Assembly: GCA_947561585.1 (NCBI GenBank)
Contig: CANNZV010000114.1
Span: 396,482 to 460,481, forward strand
Direction: 5' to 3'
DNA length: 64,000 nucleotides
Source of the DNA: Caprella mutica
Lineage: Eukaryota; Arthropoda; Malacostraca; Amphipoda; Caprellidae
A program made the translations under genes and the position numbers. Shown here piece by piece: positions 25,535 through 36,550 of this stretch. The stretch's first letter is position 1. Every line of letters begins with the position of its first letter. The notes beneath the pieces are model-generated. The model was not told the origin of the DNA, did no database searches, and saw only the letters and a list, made by a program, of their open reading frames with translations.

Positions 25535-26468
25535 GTAAGATAGTTATTATTAATTAGCAACTATTAACTTTTATTCAGACTCACAGTCTCACAGAGCACT
25601 GAGACTGTCAGACTGAGGTCTGAGAGCAGCTATGCTACTATAATGCCAAGTAATAAAGCATGTCCAAACTCGCCATTTTGATAGCGAGTTTGTGACAGTA
25701 TTTTTGAACCCTTCAATTGCAAATGGCGAGTTTTATCCATTTTTCTCCTATGCTACAATGTTATTTTGGAGAGAATTAATGATAATTTGATCATTTTGAA
25801 GAGAATTTGTTGAATTTTGGAGAGATCTGGAGAGACAAATGGCAAGTTTATGAGACATACTATTTTACTTGGCTATAATGCTAGTTAATTATTCATGACA
25901 CAATTAGGCTATTTATTTTATTTCTTAATTTAGGATTATTGTTTTCTAAAACATTAAACTGAATTATTATTCAAACTAACTACATGAGAAATATTTATTT
26001 ATCACCTAGCTATAGCTAGCTACTATATGCATATGGGATACAATTTATTCTCAAATTTTAATAATCTAAGAAAACCACAGAATTTTCTGTAAATTTTTTT
26101 AAAAACTTCAACTTAAAAAAGTTCAATGAATTTCTGACACATTTGATTATAATTGATTTTAAAATCAAATAAATATTGAAAGTGAAGATTCATATTATTA
26201 AATATTATACCTACCTGGTAATAGAAATCCAGAATTATGCTCTATTTTACAATTTTAATTTATCTTATTTTATATTTCATGATTTGATAAAGCTTAAAGC
26301 TTTTTGTATTTATTTAACTACATTACTACAACAATATCAGAACTTCCAATTTTTTCAAATAATTGTGTTGTAGCTAGAAGATTAACTTGATAATCTTGAT
26401 TAATCTAATTTGTGGCATTCTTTCTTCAATTATATTTCTTATTCACCTAATATGACTTTATTTTGTAG
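25535..26468 (+). other. TMEM14 intron 1
   Basis: About 0.93 kb, from GTAAGA to a TTTTGTAG acceptor. AT-rich and without a recognisable mobile element. A 65-codon frame at 26176-26373 is in the intron and has no features of a gene. Confidence 0.85.
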
Positions 26469-26658
26469 GCAGTATTCCTTCTCTCGCTGCCGGTGTTGTG
26501 TTTGGTTCCACCCTTTGCTACGGTGCCTATCAACTCAGTGAGAACCCAAAGAATTACACACTGAGTCTTGGTGCCTCAGTTCTACTCACTGGCTTCATGG
26601 GGGCTAGATTCTACGCTGGGGGCAAATTCATGCCTGCTGGTCTCATTGCTGGCTTGAG
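26469..26658 (+). CDS. TMEM14-family protein, coding exon 2
   Basis: A 190-bp exon carrying most of the protein. It completes a glycine codon from exon 1, then SIPSLAAGVVFGSTLCYGAY, SENPKNYTLSLGASVLLTGF and MGARFYAGGKFMPAGLIAGL. These are the small-residue-rich membrane helices and the conserved MGxRF..GKFMPAGL segment typical of TMEM14 (UPF0136). Flanking signals are TTTTGTAG and GAG/GTAAGA. Its G+C is clearly higher than in the introns, supporting coding function. The frame joins exons 1 and 3 without a stop. Confidence 0.93.
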
Positions 26659-27846
26659 GTAAGACTGCTGTATTTTTACCAGTCCGCTGAAACCAATTAG
26701 GTATTTGTAGAGATCTCTTTTTCTGTTCTTAGTTTAATTAATGTAAATATAGAAATAAAATCATAAGTGTTCTAAGTTTTAACTAAAATTTATGTAAATC
26801 AGTAGCTAAATATAGAAATAAATTGTCTTAGTTAAATTTATGTACTTATAGGTATTGATTCAAAATTGTTATTTGAGAATATCTCACATATTCTGCACAC
26901 TTTTTTTTTTTTTGTTTCTTATATTTTCTAAAGTATTTTCTTTCATTAGTTAGCTACAATTCATTTTAATCTCTAAGACTGTCACGCACTTCTGAAATGT
27001 TTGTAGTTACTCAAAAGGAATGTTACAGTGGAGTTGTAGATGGTTAACTGTTGTAAATGTAATTGCTTTATATTAGTTTTTGAAATAAGCAATTTATTTA
27101 AATTTAAGTTAGCTATCTTTAATTAGAAAGGCTAGCTACTACAAATTTTATTTCATTCGATAATAATAATAGGCTAATAGCTACTGCATATAGATACAAA
27201 AATACTAAACATTCTTCCCAATCTTCAGGTAGATGATTTACTCTCTACTGAAATTTAGTTATATATCCATCATTTACAGCAACACTAAAATTATGACTAT
27301 GAAGCCTTATATTTTCTACTCTTTATTTTCTAAATATGTGCAGCTCAATAGCTAACTCCATTCAATCATTTATGATATATACTCGATAACTGGTAGAAAG
27401 TTACAAAAAGGTGTACGATAAGAAGGATTTTTTTATTCATTCAAACTGAATGACTCGGTTCACTGAAAAGATCCTTCCTAGCTGCGTCCTATTTAAAACT
27501 GAACATTTTTGTGACATGCTATCGGCTATTTTGTATTTACCCTGGTTCTAAACTTCTAGGTATATTGTTCAAACAAACATTGAATGATCAATTGTGGAAA
27601 TAAATTGTGCATATTGATTGTGTTATTATTCTATTTTTTATTCAAACAACTTGAAGAAATTTATCACTAATCTAACCAAGCAAGGTTGGCATTAAAAAAA
27701 CTGCCAAATCTTCAAGCAATTATTCTCTTTCAGTTTTCCGGGTACCATTTACTCTAACTATTCATCATCTGTTAACATCCTAAAATGTTAAGATACTGTT
27801 CTTTAGCTCTCCTATTGACACTAACTGTTTGTTTTTCCGTCCCCAG
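26659..27846 (+). other. TMEM14 intron 2
   Basis: About 1.19 kb, GTAAGA to TCCCCAG. AT-rich with poly-T runs. No element recognised. Confidence 0.85.
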
Positions 27847-27907
27847 TCTCCTGAATAGCGGCAGACTCATCGCAAGATCTCAAGGATGGCTGCCTACTCA
27901 CCAGTAG
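27847..27907 (+). CDS. TMEM14-family protein, coding exon 3 and stop
   Basis: Terminal coding exon after a strong acceptor (TTTTTCCGTCCCCAG). It completes a split serine codon and encodes LLNSGRLIARSQGWLPTHQ, then TAG. The total protein is 108 residues, within the usual TMEM14 size. No frameshift or premature stop is seen, so the gene appears functional. Candidate AATAAA signals lie further downstream (for example near 28712), but I cannot fix the transcript end. Confidence 0.9.
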
Positions 27908-28261
27908 TTAGCTAGCAAATTTTTTGCTCAAAATTGCGTCACTCTTTTTTATATAAAATTTGTTAATTTATTTTAAGTAATCTCAAATTTTCGTCACTGT
28001 TGTCTGTTGATAATTTTGAAATTCTGTTATACTTTCATTCCTGTAAGTTGGTTATATATTAAATAATTTGCTACAAATTGCTTTAGTTTTCCTTCCTATA
28101 TCTTAGACTTATAAATGTAATCCATGTAATGAAGGTCCCCTGCATTCTAAATTATTAAAAATTCTCTAAAAATGCTCTAAATTTGTAGAATAGGAGTTAT
28201 AAAACATATCACAGTTAACATAAAAGTAATTGATGAGGTATTTGTTTCTTAATTAATTATA

Positions 28262-28600
28262 CAAGAAATATTTACACTCGACCTTCACTGCAAGACATTT
28301 CTATTAGGTTAGATAGAAGAGCAAGGAAGGAAGACGAACTGTATCGCTTATTGTAGATTTAATAGTATTTAGGTATGTTTTTTTAGGGTAATGGTATAGG
28401 TAGCCATTTATGATCATCAACTTTGTAATTATTTGGATTTGTCGGAGAGGCACTTTCTTTTTCTTTGCTAGAAATTGAGAGGGTAGAAGAAAAATCACAA
28501 GAATAACTACCAAAGTTGAAATGGTTTGTAACCAGGAACCTTAGTTCTAATGAACAGAGTTAAGAAAATTTGGAGTTTAGAGTACCTTCAAGAATAGCTA
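28262..28600. repeat. Dispersed sequence, homologue of 54967-55400
   Basis: Blocks such as AGAAGAGCAAGGAAGGAAGA, TATAGGTAGCCATTTAT, CTTTTTCTTTGCT and AGAAGAAAAATCACA appear in the same order and spacing at 54967-55290. The two copies are clearly related but diverged. Neither has terminal repeats I can see. The minus frame at 28304-28513 is not conserved as an open frame in the other copy. Confidence 0.6.
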
Positions 28601-28794
28601 GAGGAGAAATTTATGTATTACTTTATAAAATTATTATTTTGCAATGAAGATCATGAATCAAAAGTATATGATTCAATTCAGTTAAACTACCTCTGTAATA
28701 TAGTTTTAAGGGAATAAAACAAAAATGCTGTAAACTTTATAATTATATATTAATTTGCAGTAACACATCACAAAGCATCATATCTTAATGATTA

Positions 28795-28967
28795 GGGTTT
28801 TGACAATATGCGTTTAAAATCATAGATTTTAGGAATATCATAGTCGAAACGAACTATAATGGTATCAAATACTATATACCGCCGATTTAGAACGATTCAA
28901 TACTGATTATTTCTCTGTCTATAATATTTTCAGGATCTATGATTTTAAATGCATATTGTCATAACCC
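28795..28967. mobile_element. MITE, GGGTTNTGACAATATG family
   Basis: Inverted ends GGGTTTTGACAATATGCGTT and AATGCATATTGTCATAACCC, with further pairing of AAAATCATAGAT. Flanked by TA dinucleotides, consistent with a Tc1/mariner-type target site. About 173 bp, no coding. Relatives lie at 42795-42970 and 50879-51054. Confidence 0.85.
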
Positions 28968-29667
28968 TATTAATGATAGAACACATTAAGTATCAGGTTT
29001 TAAGGGTTATAATTAGTTTCAATATACTGAAGTGTTGGTGGATTAATGATTGAAGAAAATTATCTTGCTATTGTTTGAAAAATATCATCTTTTAGAATTA
29101 GAAAAAAGTTGTTTAATATATCTGAAGCTTTGAAAAACACTCAACAAAACTGAAATTAACACAGCAATTATATACTGAAGAAAATTTGTATTGCCGTTTC
29201 TACAAAATTACAAATAAGACCTACTGTACAATTGGATGAAATCGGAATGGCAAATTTCAAAATACGGAATCTTTCGTAGACTTTCCGTACCTTCAATATA
29301 AAATAAAAGTAAATTTACACAAAGACACTTGCTATATTTGTAAAGCTGTTAAAATGATATATATGAAACACAGATATAATCAAAAGATATAAAATGCGAG
29401 TGCATCATGCGATTAATATACAATGAGTTTTAGCAAACAATACGAAGCACAGTTATACTCGGTAGTGCCTACCATACGATAGGGGCATCTCTCAGACTAT
29501 ACCTTATACATTAATCCATGGGCTTTCTGTATGGGGAATGAAAGGGTTCAGAAAAATATAACCATCTGCTATTATAAGGTATAATCTATTTCATTGTGTA
29601 AACCAGGATATAATATGTAACTGCATCCTGGTGTAAACAGTATGATTGCTATTTTGATACGGTTGAT
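28968..29667. other. Region downstream of the allatostatin-A stop codon
   Basis: On the minus strand this should hold the 3' UTR of the allatostatin-A mRNA. I see no clear canonical polyadenylation signal close to the stop. AT-rich, no other feature. Confidence 0.4.
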
Positions 29668-30966
29668 TTATGTTGAAATATCGAACCCTAATATATCAAG
29701 TTTTGATCTTTTCCCTAGCCCAAAATAGAAAGACCGCGGAAACGGTTTTGGTTTTTGATTGTTTTTACCCTGTTCAATTAAATAATCTATCTCTGGTGAA
29801 TCAAATTTAGGCTCGGAAGAACGCTTTCCCAATCCAAAATTATAAGACCTACGAATAAAGCCAGATTTTGGTTGTCTTGAAGCTTGTTTTACTAGCTCCT
29901 TATAATAATTTCCTTTTCTCTTAGTTCTTTCATCCATATCAGCCTTGTTAATTTCATCTACCCTGTTTTGAAATGAACTGAGAAATGAATGATAAGGTTT
30001 GAGAGTAAATAATGCTATATCAGAGTCTCTTACCGTTTGAGAGATTGGGAAGCTTCCTGATTCTTGGCTAGAAGATAGCAAATTATTTCCAATTACATCT
30101 CCGTTATAATTTTCATTCTCATCATCATTAGCAGATTCAAATTTGTCCACAAGAGCTAACTTATAATGAACTTTTAGATGAGAATCATTTGTGTCATCAT
30201 CATACAACGTGGCGTCAGGATCCGCTTGGTTTTGATCGTAGTCAATGATGATGCGTCCATCTTCAGTAGCTGGCGTATCGAAATCCTTCTTACCTAATCC
30301 AAAAGAAAAATCTTTTGGTCCACGCTTACCAAGTCCAAAAGAGAAATCTTTTGGTCCACGTTTCCCAAGTCCAAAGGAAAAATCTTTTGGACCACGTTTC
30401 CCAAGTCCGAAGGAAAAATCTTTTGGTCCGCGTTTCCCAAGTCCAAATGAGAAATCTTTCGGACCACGCTTCCCAAGTCCAAAGGAAAAGTCTTTTGGTC
30501 CACGTTTCCCAAGTCCAAAGGAAAAGTCTTTTGGTCCACGTTTCCCAAGTCCAAAGGAAAAGTCTTTTGGTCCACGTTTCCCAAGTCCAAATGAAAAGTC
30601 TTTTGGTCCTCTTTTCCCTAACCCGAATGAGAAATCTTTTGGACCTCTTTTCCCTAACCCGAATGAGAAATCATTTGGACCTCTTTTCCCTAACCCGAAT
30701 GAGAAATCTTTTGGACCTCTTTTCCCTAACCCGAATGAGAAATCTTTTGGACCTCTTTTCCCTAACCCAAATGAGAAATCTTTTGGACCTCTTTTTCCAT
30801 TACTTGAACTACTGTGCTCATCACGTTTACCCAATCCAAAAGAGTAGTGTTCCGGTTTTCGTTTGCCAGGGCCAAATGTGAAATCTGCTCCACGTTTGAA
30901 GTAAGCAGGTAGATCTTCATGAAGATTCTTTTCTGAAACCTGCCAGTTTGCTTCGTCTTCTGCATC
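29668..30966 (-). CDS. Allatostatin-A (FGLamide) precursor, peptide exon
   Basis: Main exon of a secreted prepropeptide. It follows a splice acceptor (ATTTACAG on the minus strand, ending 30967) and encodes 432 residues in phase with the signal-peptide exon. Order: acidic N-terminal spacer; GADFTFGPGKR (an FGPamide variant); KPEHYSFGLGKR; a DEHSSSSNGKR linker; then 14 tandem 12-residue units, 13 GPKDFSFGL and one GPNDFSFGL, each followed by GKR (the last by GKK). A long acidic spacer (about 130 residues) follows, then SYNFGLGKR and SFYFGLGKR near the C-terminus. Glycine donates the amide, and KR/KK/RR are dibasic processing sites. Mature FGLamides act on a galanin-receptor-like GPCR, inhibiting juvenile hormone synthesis and/or gut muscle depending on the insect. 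Frames on the opposite strand are shadows. Confidence 0.96.
   Translation of the reverse strand, partial: DAEDEANWQVSEKNLHEDLPAYFKRGADFTFGPGKRKPEHYSFGLGKRDEHSSSSNGKRGPKDFSFGLGKRGPKDFSFGLGKRGPKDFSFGLGKRGPNDFSFGLGKRGPKDFSFGLGKRGPKDFSFGLGKRGPKDFSFGLGKRGPKDFSFGLGKRGPKDFSFGLGKRGPKDFSFGLGKRGPKDFSFGLGKRGPKDFSFGLGKRGPKDFSFGLGKRGPKDFSFGLGKKDFDTPATEDGRIIIDYDQNQADPDATLYDDDTNDSHLKVHYKLALVDKFESANDDENENYNGDVIGNNLLSSSQESGSFPISQTVRDSDIALFTLKPYHSFLSSFQNRVDEINKADMDERTKRKGNYYKELVKQASRQPKSGFIRRSYNFGLGKRSSEPKFDSPEIDYLIEQGKNNQKPKPFPRSFYFGLGKRSKLDILGFDIST
30288..30795 (-). repeat. 36-bp coding tandem array within allatostatin-A
   Basis: Fourteen head-to-tail 36-bp units, each one peptide plus processing site. They fall into two nucleotide subfamilies. 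The N-terminal block (about 30605-30795) encodes the KR-G-P boundary with AGA and GGT/CCA-type codons. The C-terminal block (about 30288-30604) uses CGT arginine codons. Units within a block are almost identical, implying recent expansion or homogenisation. Confidence 0.93.
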
Positions 30967-31060
30967 CTGTAAATAAATTTTCGAAGAATTAGTAAGACAC
31001 TTAGAATGATTTAGAAATTAGAAGTGTAAATTTTGTGGTAAAAGTTGATATCGTTGACAT

Positions 31061-32248
31061 GGTGTCCGGAAAACTGCCAGGCGGAAAACTGCCGAAGCGG
31101 AAAACTGCCAGGTGGAAAACTGCCAGGCGGAAAACTGCCAGTCACTTACTGAATTTAATGACTTTAGTCAGTAATAACATTTTGATTTATAAAAAAGCGA
31201 CGTTTGCTCTTAGTTAAAAGGAGTTGGGGGAACATTCTTATTTACTTAGTATACAAAACAGAAATATATATTTTCTTTATTAGAAAAATACATAAAACAT
31301 ATTATTATATAAATATTACAGTAAAAATATCAAATACATGCTATAAATTAAAAAATAAAACCTTTCTTAGAAAATACAAAAAGAAGAAGAAACAAAGAAA
31401 TGATTGTATTAGGGACAGAGTACAATTTCTTTGTTTACACAACGCATCTCCACATTATCATTTCATAACGGGTTTAGTGTCTAATTATTTCATTTTTGTT
31501 TATAATTTGATAATTGAACAAGCCTTTAAGCTTTATATTGCCTTGTACTCATTATAAAAAAAAATCGATCGATGTTTGTGAAATATTTAGAATTTGCAAC
31601 ACAACATCTATCATTATTAAACTAATACTACGAACCTAATCCTCTGACAATTTAACTCGATCGAATTGGATTACTTATAAATTAATAATACTTTTACATA
31701 TAAATGAAAATTGTAAAAATGAAGGTGTTAATGCTATGGAAAATAAAATTGTAAATGTAATAAATATTGAACATACTTATAAGTGATGTAACATACACTT
31801 AATATATATTATACAAGATATAAATTATAAATCTTGTAAACATATAAAATCCTATATATGTAGATATATAAATAAATACATGTTTTTAAAATGTACGTAA
31901 CTTAACAAATAAGTTAAAAATGGTAACTATAATTTCTTTGTGTGCACTGAATTTGTTTTACTGTGTGTTAAATAAAGTAGCTTTGTTGAAATACTATTTT
32001 CCATTGAATAATTAGTAATCCAATAATTTATATATCATAGTTGTAACTGAAAAAAAAAATGTCTCTTTAATCACTTGACGAATGGCTAACGCCGTTTTTT
32101 ATGAATTATAATGTTCTTAGAATGTGTTTATCAAAAGTCAAAAAATGAATAAATAGCCAATAAGTGACTGGCAGTTTTCCGCTTGGCAGTTTTCCGCCTG
32201 GCAGTTTTCCGCTTGGGCAGTTTTCCGCCTGGCAGTTTTCCGTGTACC
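31061..32248. mobile_element. Foldback DNA transposon with 9-bp TSD (MULE-like)
   Basis: Ends GGTGTCCGGAAAACTGCC and (inverted) GGTACACGGAAAACTGCC are flanked by an exact 9-bp direct repeat, CGTTGACAT, at 31052-31060 and 32249-32257. Each arm holds about five copies of GGCGGAAAACTGCCA-like units and then AGTCACTTA. The 1-kb centre is AT-rich. Its 117-codon + frame (31204-31557) is lysine-rich with no transposase motif. A 9-bp TSD is usual for Mutator-like elements, and multi-copy subterminal arms resemble foldback elements. The superfamily is inferred. Confidence 0.8.
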
Positions 32249-32978
32249 CGTTGACATATATTGATGCTATTCAAATTTTTAATTCGCTTACATTATATTA
32301 TCTCGATTCTCTTGTACAAGCATGCAATTTTGTTGCATATGTTTCGTACAGTTTACCGAGATGCACACTATTAAGGATAAACGTATAGCAGGCTGCAGAT
32401 GGCAACACGTTGCCCTGTTACTTGCCGCATGCGATAAGGTTTAGCTTGTTGCCTCTAGTGTAGGACGGTTTCCCACCGCTGGAGGAAAGGATTATTTATT
32501 GCCACAACGAAGGGAAATTGTTATAATATTTCTTTTATTTCTAAATAGATAGTGTGCTGCGATTCATTTCTGTTTCTTTTCTATCGGTAGCACTCTCATT
32601 AATATTTTTTAAAGTCATAAGTTTTAAAAAAATTGTTATGTATTTGTTTTTAGTAGTGCCAAAGGTGTCTCATACATCGTTGCAGCTAACTGGTTTGTTT
32701 TTGTTGAACTGGTGGAATTGGTTCTGTGGTAAGCAACAGGCAACGATCGCCTTTTCTTCTCGCATGCCGTCTGTCTGTTTGTTGAAAACCGGATGTTACA
32801 TACTTGTTGAAATCCCAATTCGCATGCTACATGTTACTTGGGTGGAATTGCGCCTTTAAGTTAAATGCGTAGCGCGTTTTTAACTCCCTTTAACCTCCTA
32901 GTTCCGATCGTGCTATAATACCTTTGTTGTATTTATTTTGAAATAAAATAATGATGGCACATGTGTTAAAAGGGCTTC

Positions 32979-33176
32979 GTAATCATGGAGTGTGCAGTAC
33001 AACAAACTAGAGGATAAAGCAAACTATATTGCGGCCATTTATGTTGAGAGTTTCAAACCAGTCTTCATTTATTGCTATTTTTGTTGAGTTTTTGAAGAAG
33101 TTTAACATAAATCCTAAATGGTCGTTATGCCATTTATTATATCCGCTAGTTTGTTGTACAATATACTTCATGATTA
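32979..33176. mobile_element. Foldback MITE, GTACAACAAACTAG arms
   Basis: Left AATCATGGAGT...GTACAACAAACTAGAGGATA pairs with right ATCCGCTAGTTTGTTGTAC...ACTTCATGATTA. Inner segments around GGCCATTTATG also pair. About 200 bp, no coding. Confidence 0.75.
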
Positions 33177-33679
33177 TTTAATGACCTGGCAGGGAGGTTC
33201 ACGGGTGCACGCCTCTCTGTACACATATGCATCAGTATTTGATTTCAAAATAAACAAAAGGAAGGAAACGCACCCTAGGCATTAGAGGAATAAAACCGCG
33301 CAGCGCACTCTTAAGAGCGTGCAACTCGGTAAATTGCGTGAAACACATGCACAGCTTCAAACTTAAAGTTCCATTTCAGACTCCGAGAAAAAGAGGTTTA
33401 TTGCATAATATAGTTGTGCTGGTCAGCAATTAATTCTATACTTTACTTTCAATCAATTAAAGATTAAATTTCGCAATAGAACCATTAGCCATAAATTCGC
33501 ATTATATTCTTTAGAAATCCGAACGGCAACACTAGCTAGCATTTCTCAAACTCTATCCATTCATTCATTGTCAATAGTAGCTAGTGTAAAGTCACGTAGT
33601 GTCATATTTCAGTGCTATAATTTATATTGTGTAGTTTAATTATGTAGGTGTTATTCGAGTTGTCTTTGTTCTATTAAGT

Positions 33680-34272
33680 GTTCCCTATAGGTGTAGTCAT
33701 TTCCCTGTAGGTGTAGTCATTTCCCTGTAGGTGTAGTCAGTCATTTCCCTGTAGGTGTAGTCAGTCATTTCTCTGTAGGTGTAGTCAGTCATTTCTCTGT
33801 AGGTGTAGTCAGTCATTTCTCTGTAGGGGTGTAGTCAGTCATTTCTCTGTAGGGGTGTAGTCAGTCATTTCTCTGTAGCTGTAGTCAGTCATTTCTCTGT
33901 AGGGGTGTAGTCAGTCATTTCTCTGTAGGGGTGTAGACAGTCATTTCTCTGTAGGTGTAGTCAGTCATTTCTCTGTAGGGGTGTAGTCAGTCATTTCTCT
34001 GTAGGTGTAGTCAGTCATTTCTCTGTAGGTGTAGTCAGTCATTTCTCTGTAGGTGTAGTCAGTCATTTCTCTGTAGGTGTAGTCAGTCATTTCTCTGTAG
34101 GTGTAGCCAGTCATTTCTCTGTAGGTGTAGTCAGTCATTTCTCTGTAGGTGTAGTCAGTCATTTCTCTGTAGGTGTAGTCAGTCATTTCTCTGTAGGTGT
34201 AGTCAGTCATTTCTCTGTAGGTGTAGTCAGTCATTTCTCTGTAGGTGTAGTCAGTCATTTCTCTGTAGGTGT
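33680..34272. repeat. 24-bp minisatellite (~24 units)
   Basis: TCATTTCTCTGTAGGTGTAGTCAG units. The left edge has 20-bp units lacking one GTCA, and some units carry a G-insertion (GTAGGGGTGTAG). It lies inside the allatostatin-A intron. The 97-codon minus frame (REMTDYTY repeats) is a repeat artefact. Confidence 0.95.
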
Positions 34273-35287
34273 TCCCATTTATCTGTAACTACTAGTCTTC
34301 TATATTGTTTGTGTACTTTCCAGATATATTCACATTTGTTATGTCAATGCCAAGATTATAAACTATAAATTACAAAATAAAAAATGGTGTTTAGCCTTCG
34401 CATTGTTTCAAAACCTAACGTACCAGGACAATAGTAGTGATCTGCAATCACTAGCTTAAATAATTATTCTCAAAGTAAATAAAATAATTCTTTTAATTAC
34501 TAGCTCGAGTAAATATGAGTGTACTATTTTAGCGGTAAAAGAACCTCAACGCTGAAATATTATAGAACTGAGGTCTAGAATTATTGATCTGCAAACTGCA
34601 TAAAGTTTGTTTCAGTATTAAAAATGTTAATATGCTTTAAAAGTATTTAATACTCTGTGTATAACAATTGTATGAAACACTAATCTGACGATGACGGCAA
34701 GGTACAAGAGCATAACGGGTTTAGTCACTAGTAGAAGACCAAAACAACACATTTCTTATTTGTGGCCTAGAGGCTCTGTCAGCTCATAATTTCTCTTATT
34801 TGCATGTTAATATCGAGAAGTTTAATGTCATTTTAAAAGGGTTTCGTGTAAAAGAAAAGCGAAAATGGCGATTGAACCTCAAAGTTGACTATAGATAAAA
34901 TTCAGGTGTGTTTTTATTGTTCATTTCATTTACTTATCTAGTGCTAGTTAACTGCTAAATTGTAGTTCCCATAAATAACAATTAAGGAATAAAATAGTGG
35001 AAATACACTTTAACCAATGCCTAGTTAGTAATTGATAAGAAAAAAATTAAATTTAGAAGTGACTAAGTTTATGTAGGTTGTCCCATGTTTCAAAGTGTGG
35101 TCAGAGTCGCCATTTCCAGTCACCCGGTGGTCACGCCAAACTAGATTCTATCAGCTGATTAACATACCCTATATGGGCCTATATGTTACTGTACCCTGGG
35201 TGACGGTCCCTTCACTCTTATTTTTTAATTTCCAATTTTAGTTTTACAAAACAAACTATGCATGTTCAGCTTTCGTTCAAGGGTTAA

Positions 35288-35821
35288 AGGGATAGTAAAG
35301 TCAAAATCAAGCAATCACCAAATTGGTTATAAATCGATTCAAAATATTTAATTATGTAATATTTGAATGCTCGTTTAATTTTAAAATGTTCATATAAAAA
35401 GTATATAATAAAATTAGCGACACCTAGCGGAAGCATTTGCACTCATTAGTATGAACGTGAGTATGTTTGTTGTTTTCATATTAATTTATGTATGCAGTAA
35501 TCAAGCTTTGTTTGCGTCAAAATGATGAAAAGATTATGTGAATTCGAAGACAAGAAGGCATAGTCTTAAAAATAAAGTCACCTCTTCACTTGAACTAGAA
35601 TCTAGATAGAAACTTATTAAGGTTAGTTTGTATTCAAGATGGCGTCACTGAATGTGGCGCCATCTACAGTTAGCATTCGCAAGAAAATAATTATATATAA
35701 GATGATATATTTCCATTATTAGATTTTATTGAACATTATGATTCTACACGAATATTTTATTCTTACTAAGCTATCGTTTGACATTAAAATTGTTGAAATA
35801 AAAAATGACTGTACTGCCCTT
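35288..35821. mobile_element. TTAA-flanked TIR element
   Basis: TTAA followed by AGGGATAGTAAAGTCA at the left. The right end TGACTGTACTGCCCTT is followed by TTAA. TTAA target duplication is typical of piggyBac-type elements. The TIR is about 16 bp and imperfect. No transposase frame, so a non-autonomous copy of about 534 bp. Confidence 0.6.
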
Positions 35822-36550
35822 TTAAATGATTTCCTGAGGTACATAAACGTTTTTATAATAAGTTTCTCCAATGTTGCACCATTACAGGAATAGCTAATGT
35901 TGAACCTAGGCTAATTGGCATTCAAAACAAATGGAGTACATTATTTTTCTTTGGACTGAAAATTAGCAGGCCAGAAGTAAAATGCTTTTATAGAGGTTTC
36001 ATTTGAATATTTTTTTAGACCTATAAAATTAAATAAATACTAGCAAATTTCATGTGGTTTGCAGTGAAATGATAAGAAGCATTAGCCTCGTTGATTATAA
36101 CGTTAAAAGATTTTTTTATTAAGTATTACAAAAATTCAAATATGTACCATTGAAAACTATAACAATAGTATGAATCTAATTTTAGATCATTCTTTCACCT
36201 TCAATATCCAGCCCATCAAAATAATTCACGCCGAAAGAAACGGATTATTTTATTTCAAATAAGTTTCTGTGATACTGTTAAAATGAAAAACCTAACCTAA
36301 CGGAAATTATATTGCCATATGTGACCTTCATGCAGGTTCGCTTCTGTTGGGTCATATTTGTCCCATATTGCTTTCAAAAAAAGAAGCCAATTTTCTTCAA
36401 TTAAATTATCTTGGAATTGAGATATTAATGTTTACAATAAATGTTTTAAATGACCATGCCTGTGTGTAGGTATTTGATGTATAACTTTAATTTATATTTC
36501 CTGCAACAAATATTAGTCAGAAATTCATGAATAGCGTAAGAATGCTAATT

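Noticed and set aside
30245..30881. Long + strand frames (200 and 188 codons) opposite the allatostatin exon
   Set aside because: They mirror the 36-bp coding repeat on the other strand; the minus frame has signal peptide, processing sites and peptides.
31204..31557. 117-codon lysine-rich frame as a transposase of the 9-bp-TSD element
   Set aside because: AT-rich composition explains it; no catalytic motif or domain is visible.
32554..32859. 101-codon + frame within the allatostatin-A intron
   Set aside because: No recognisable motif, no splice support, and composition of translated intron.
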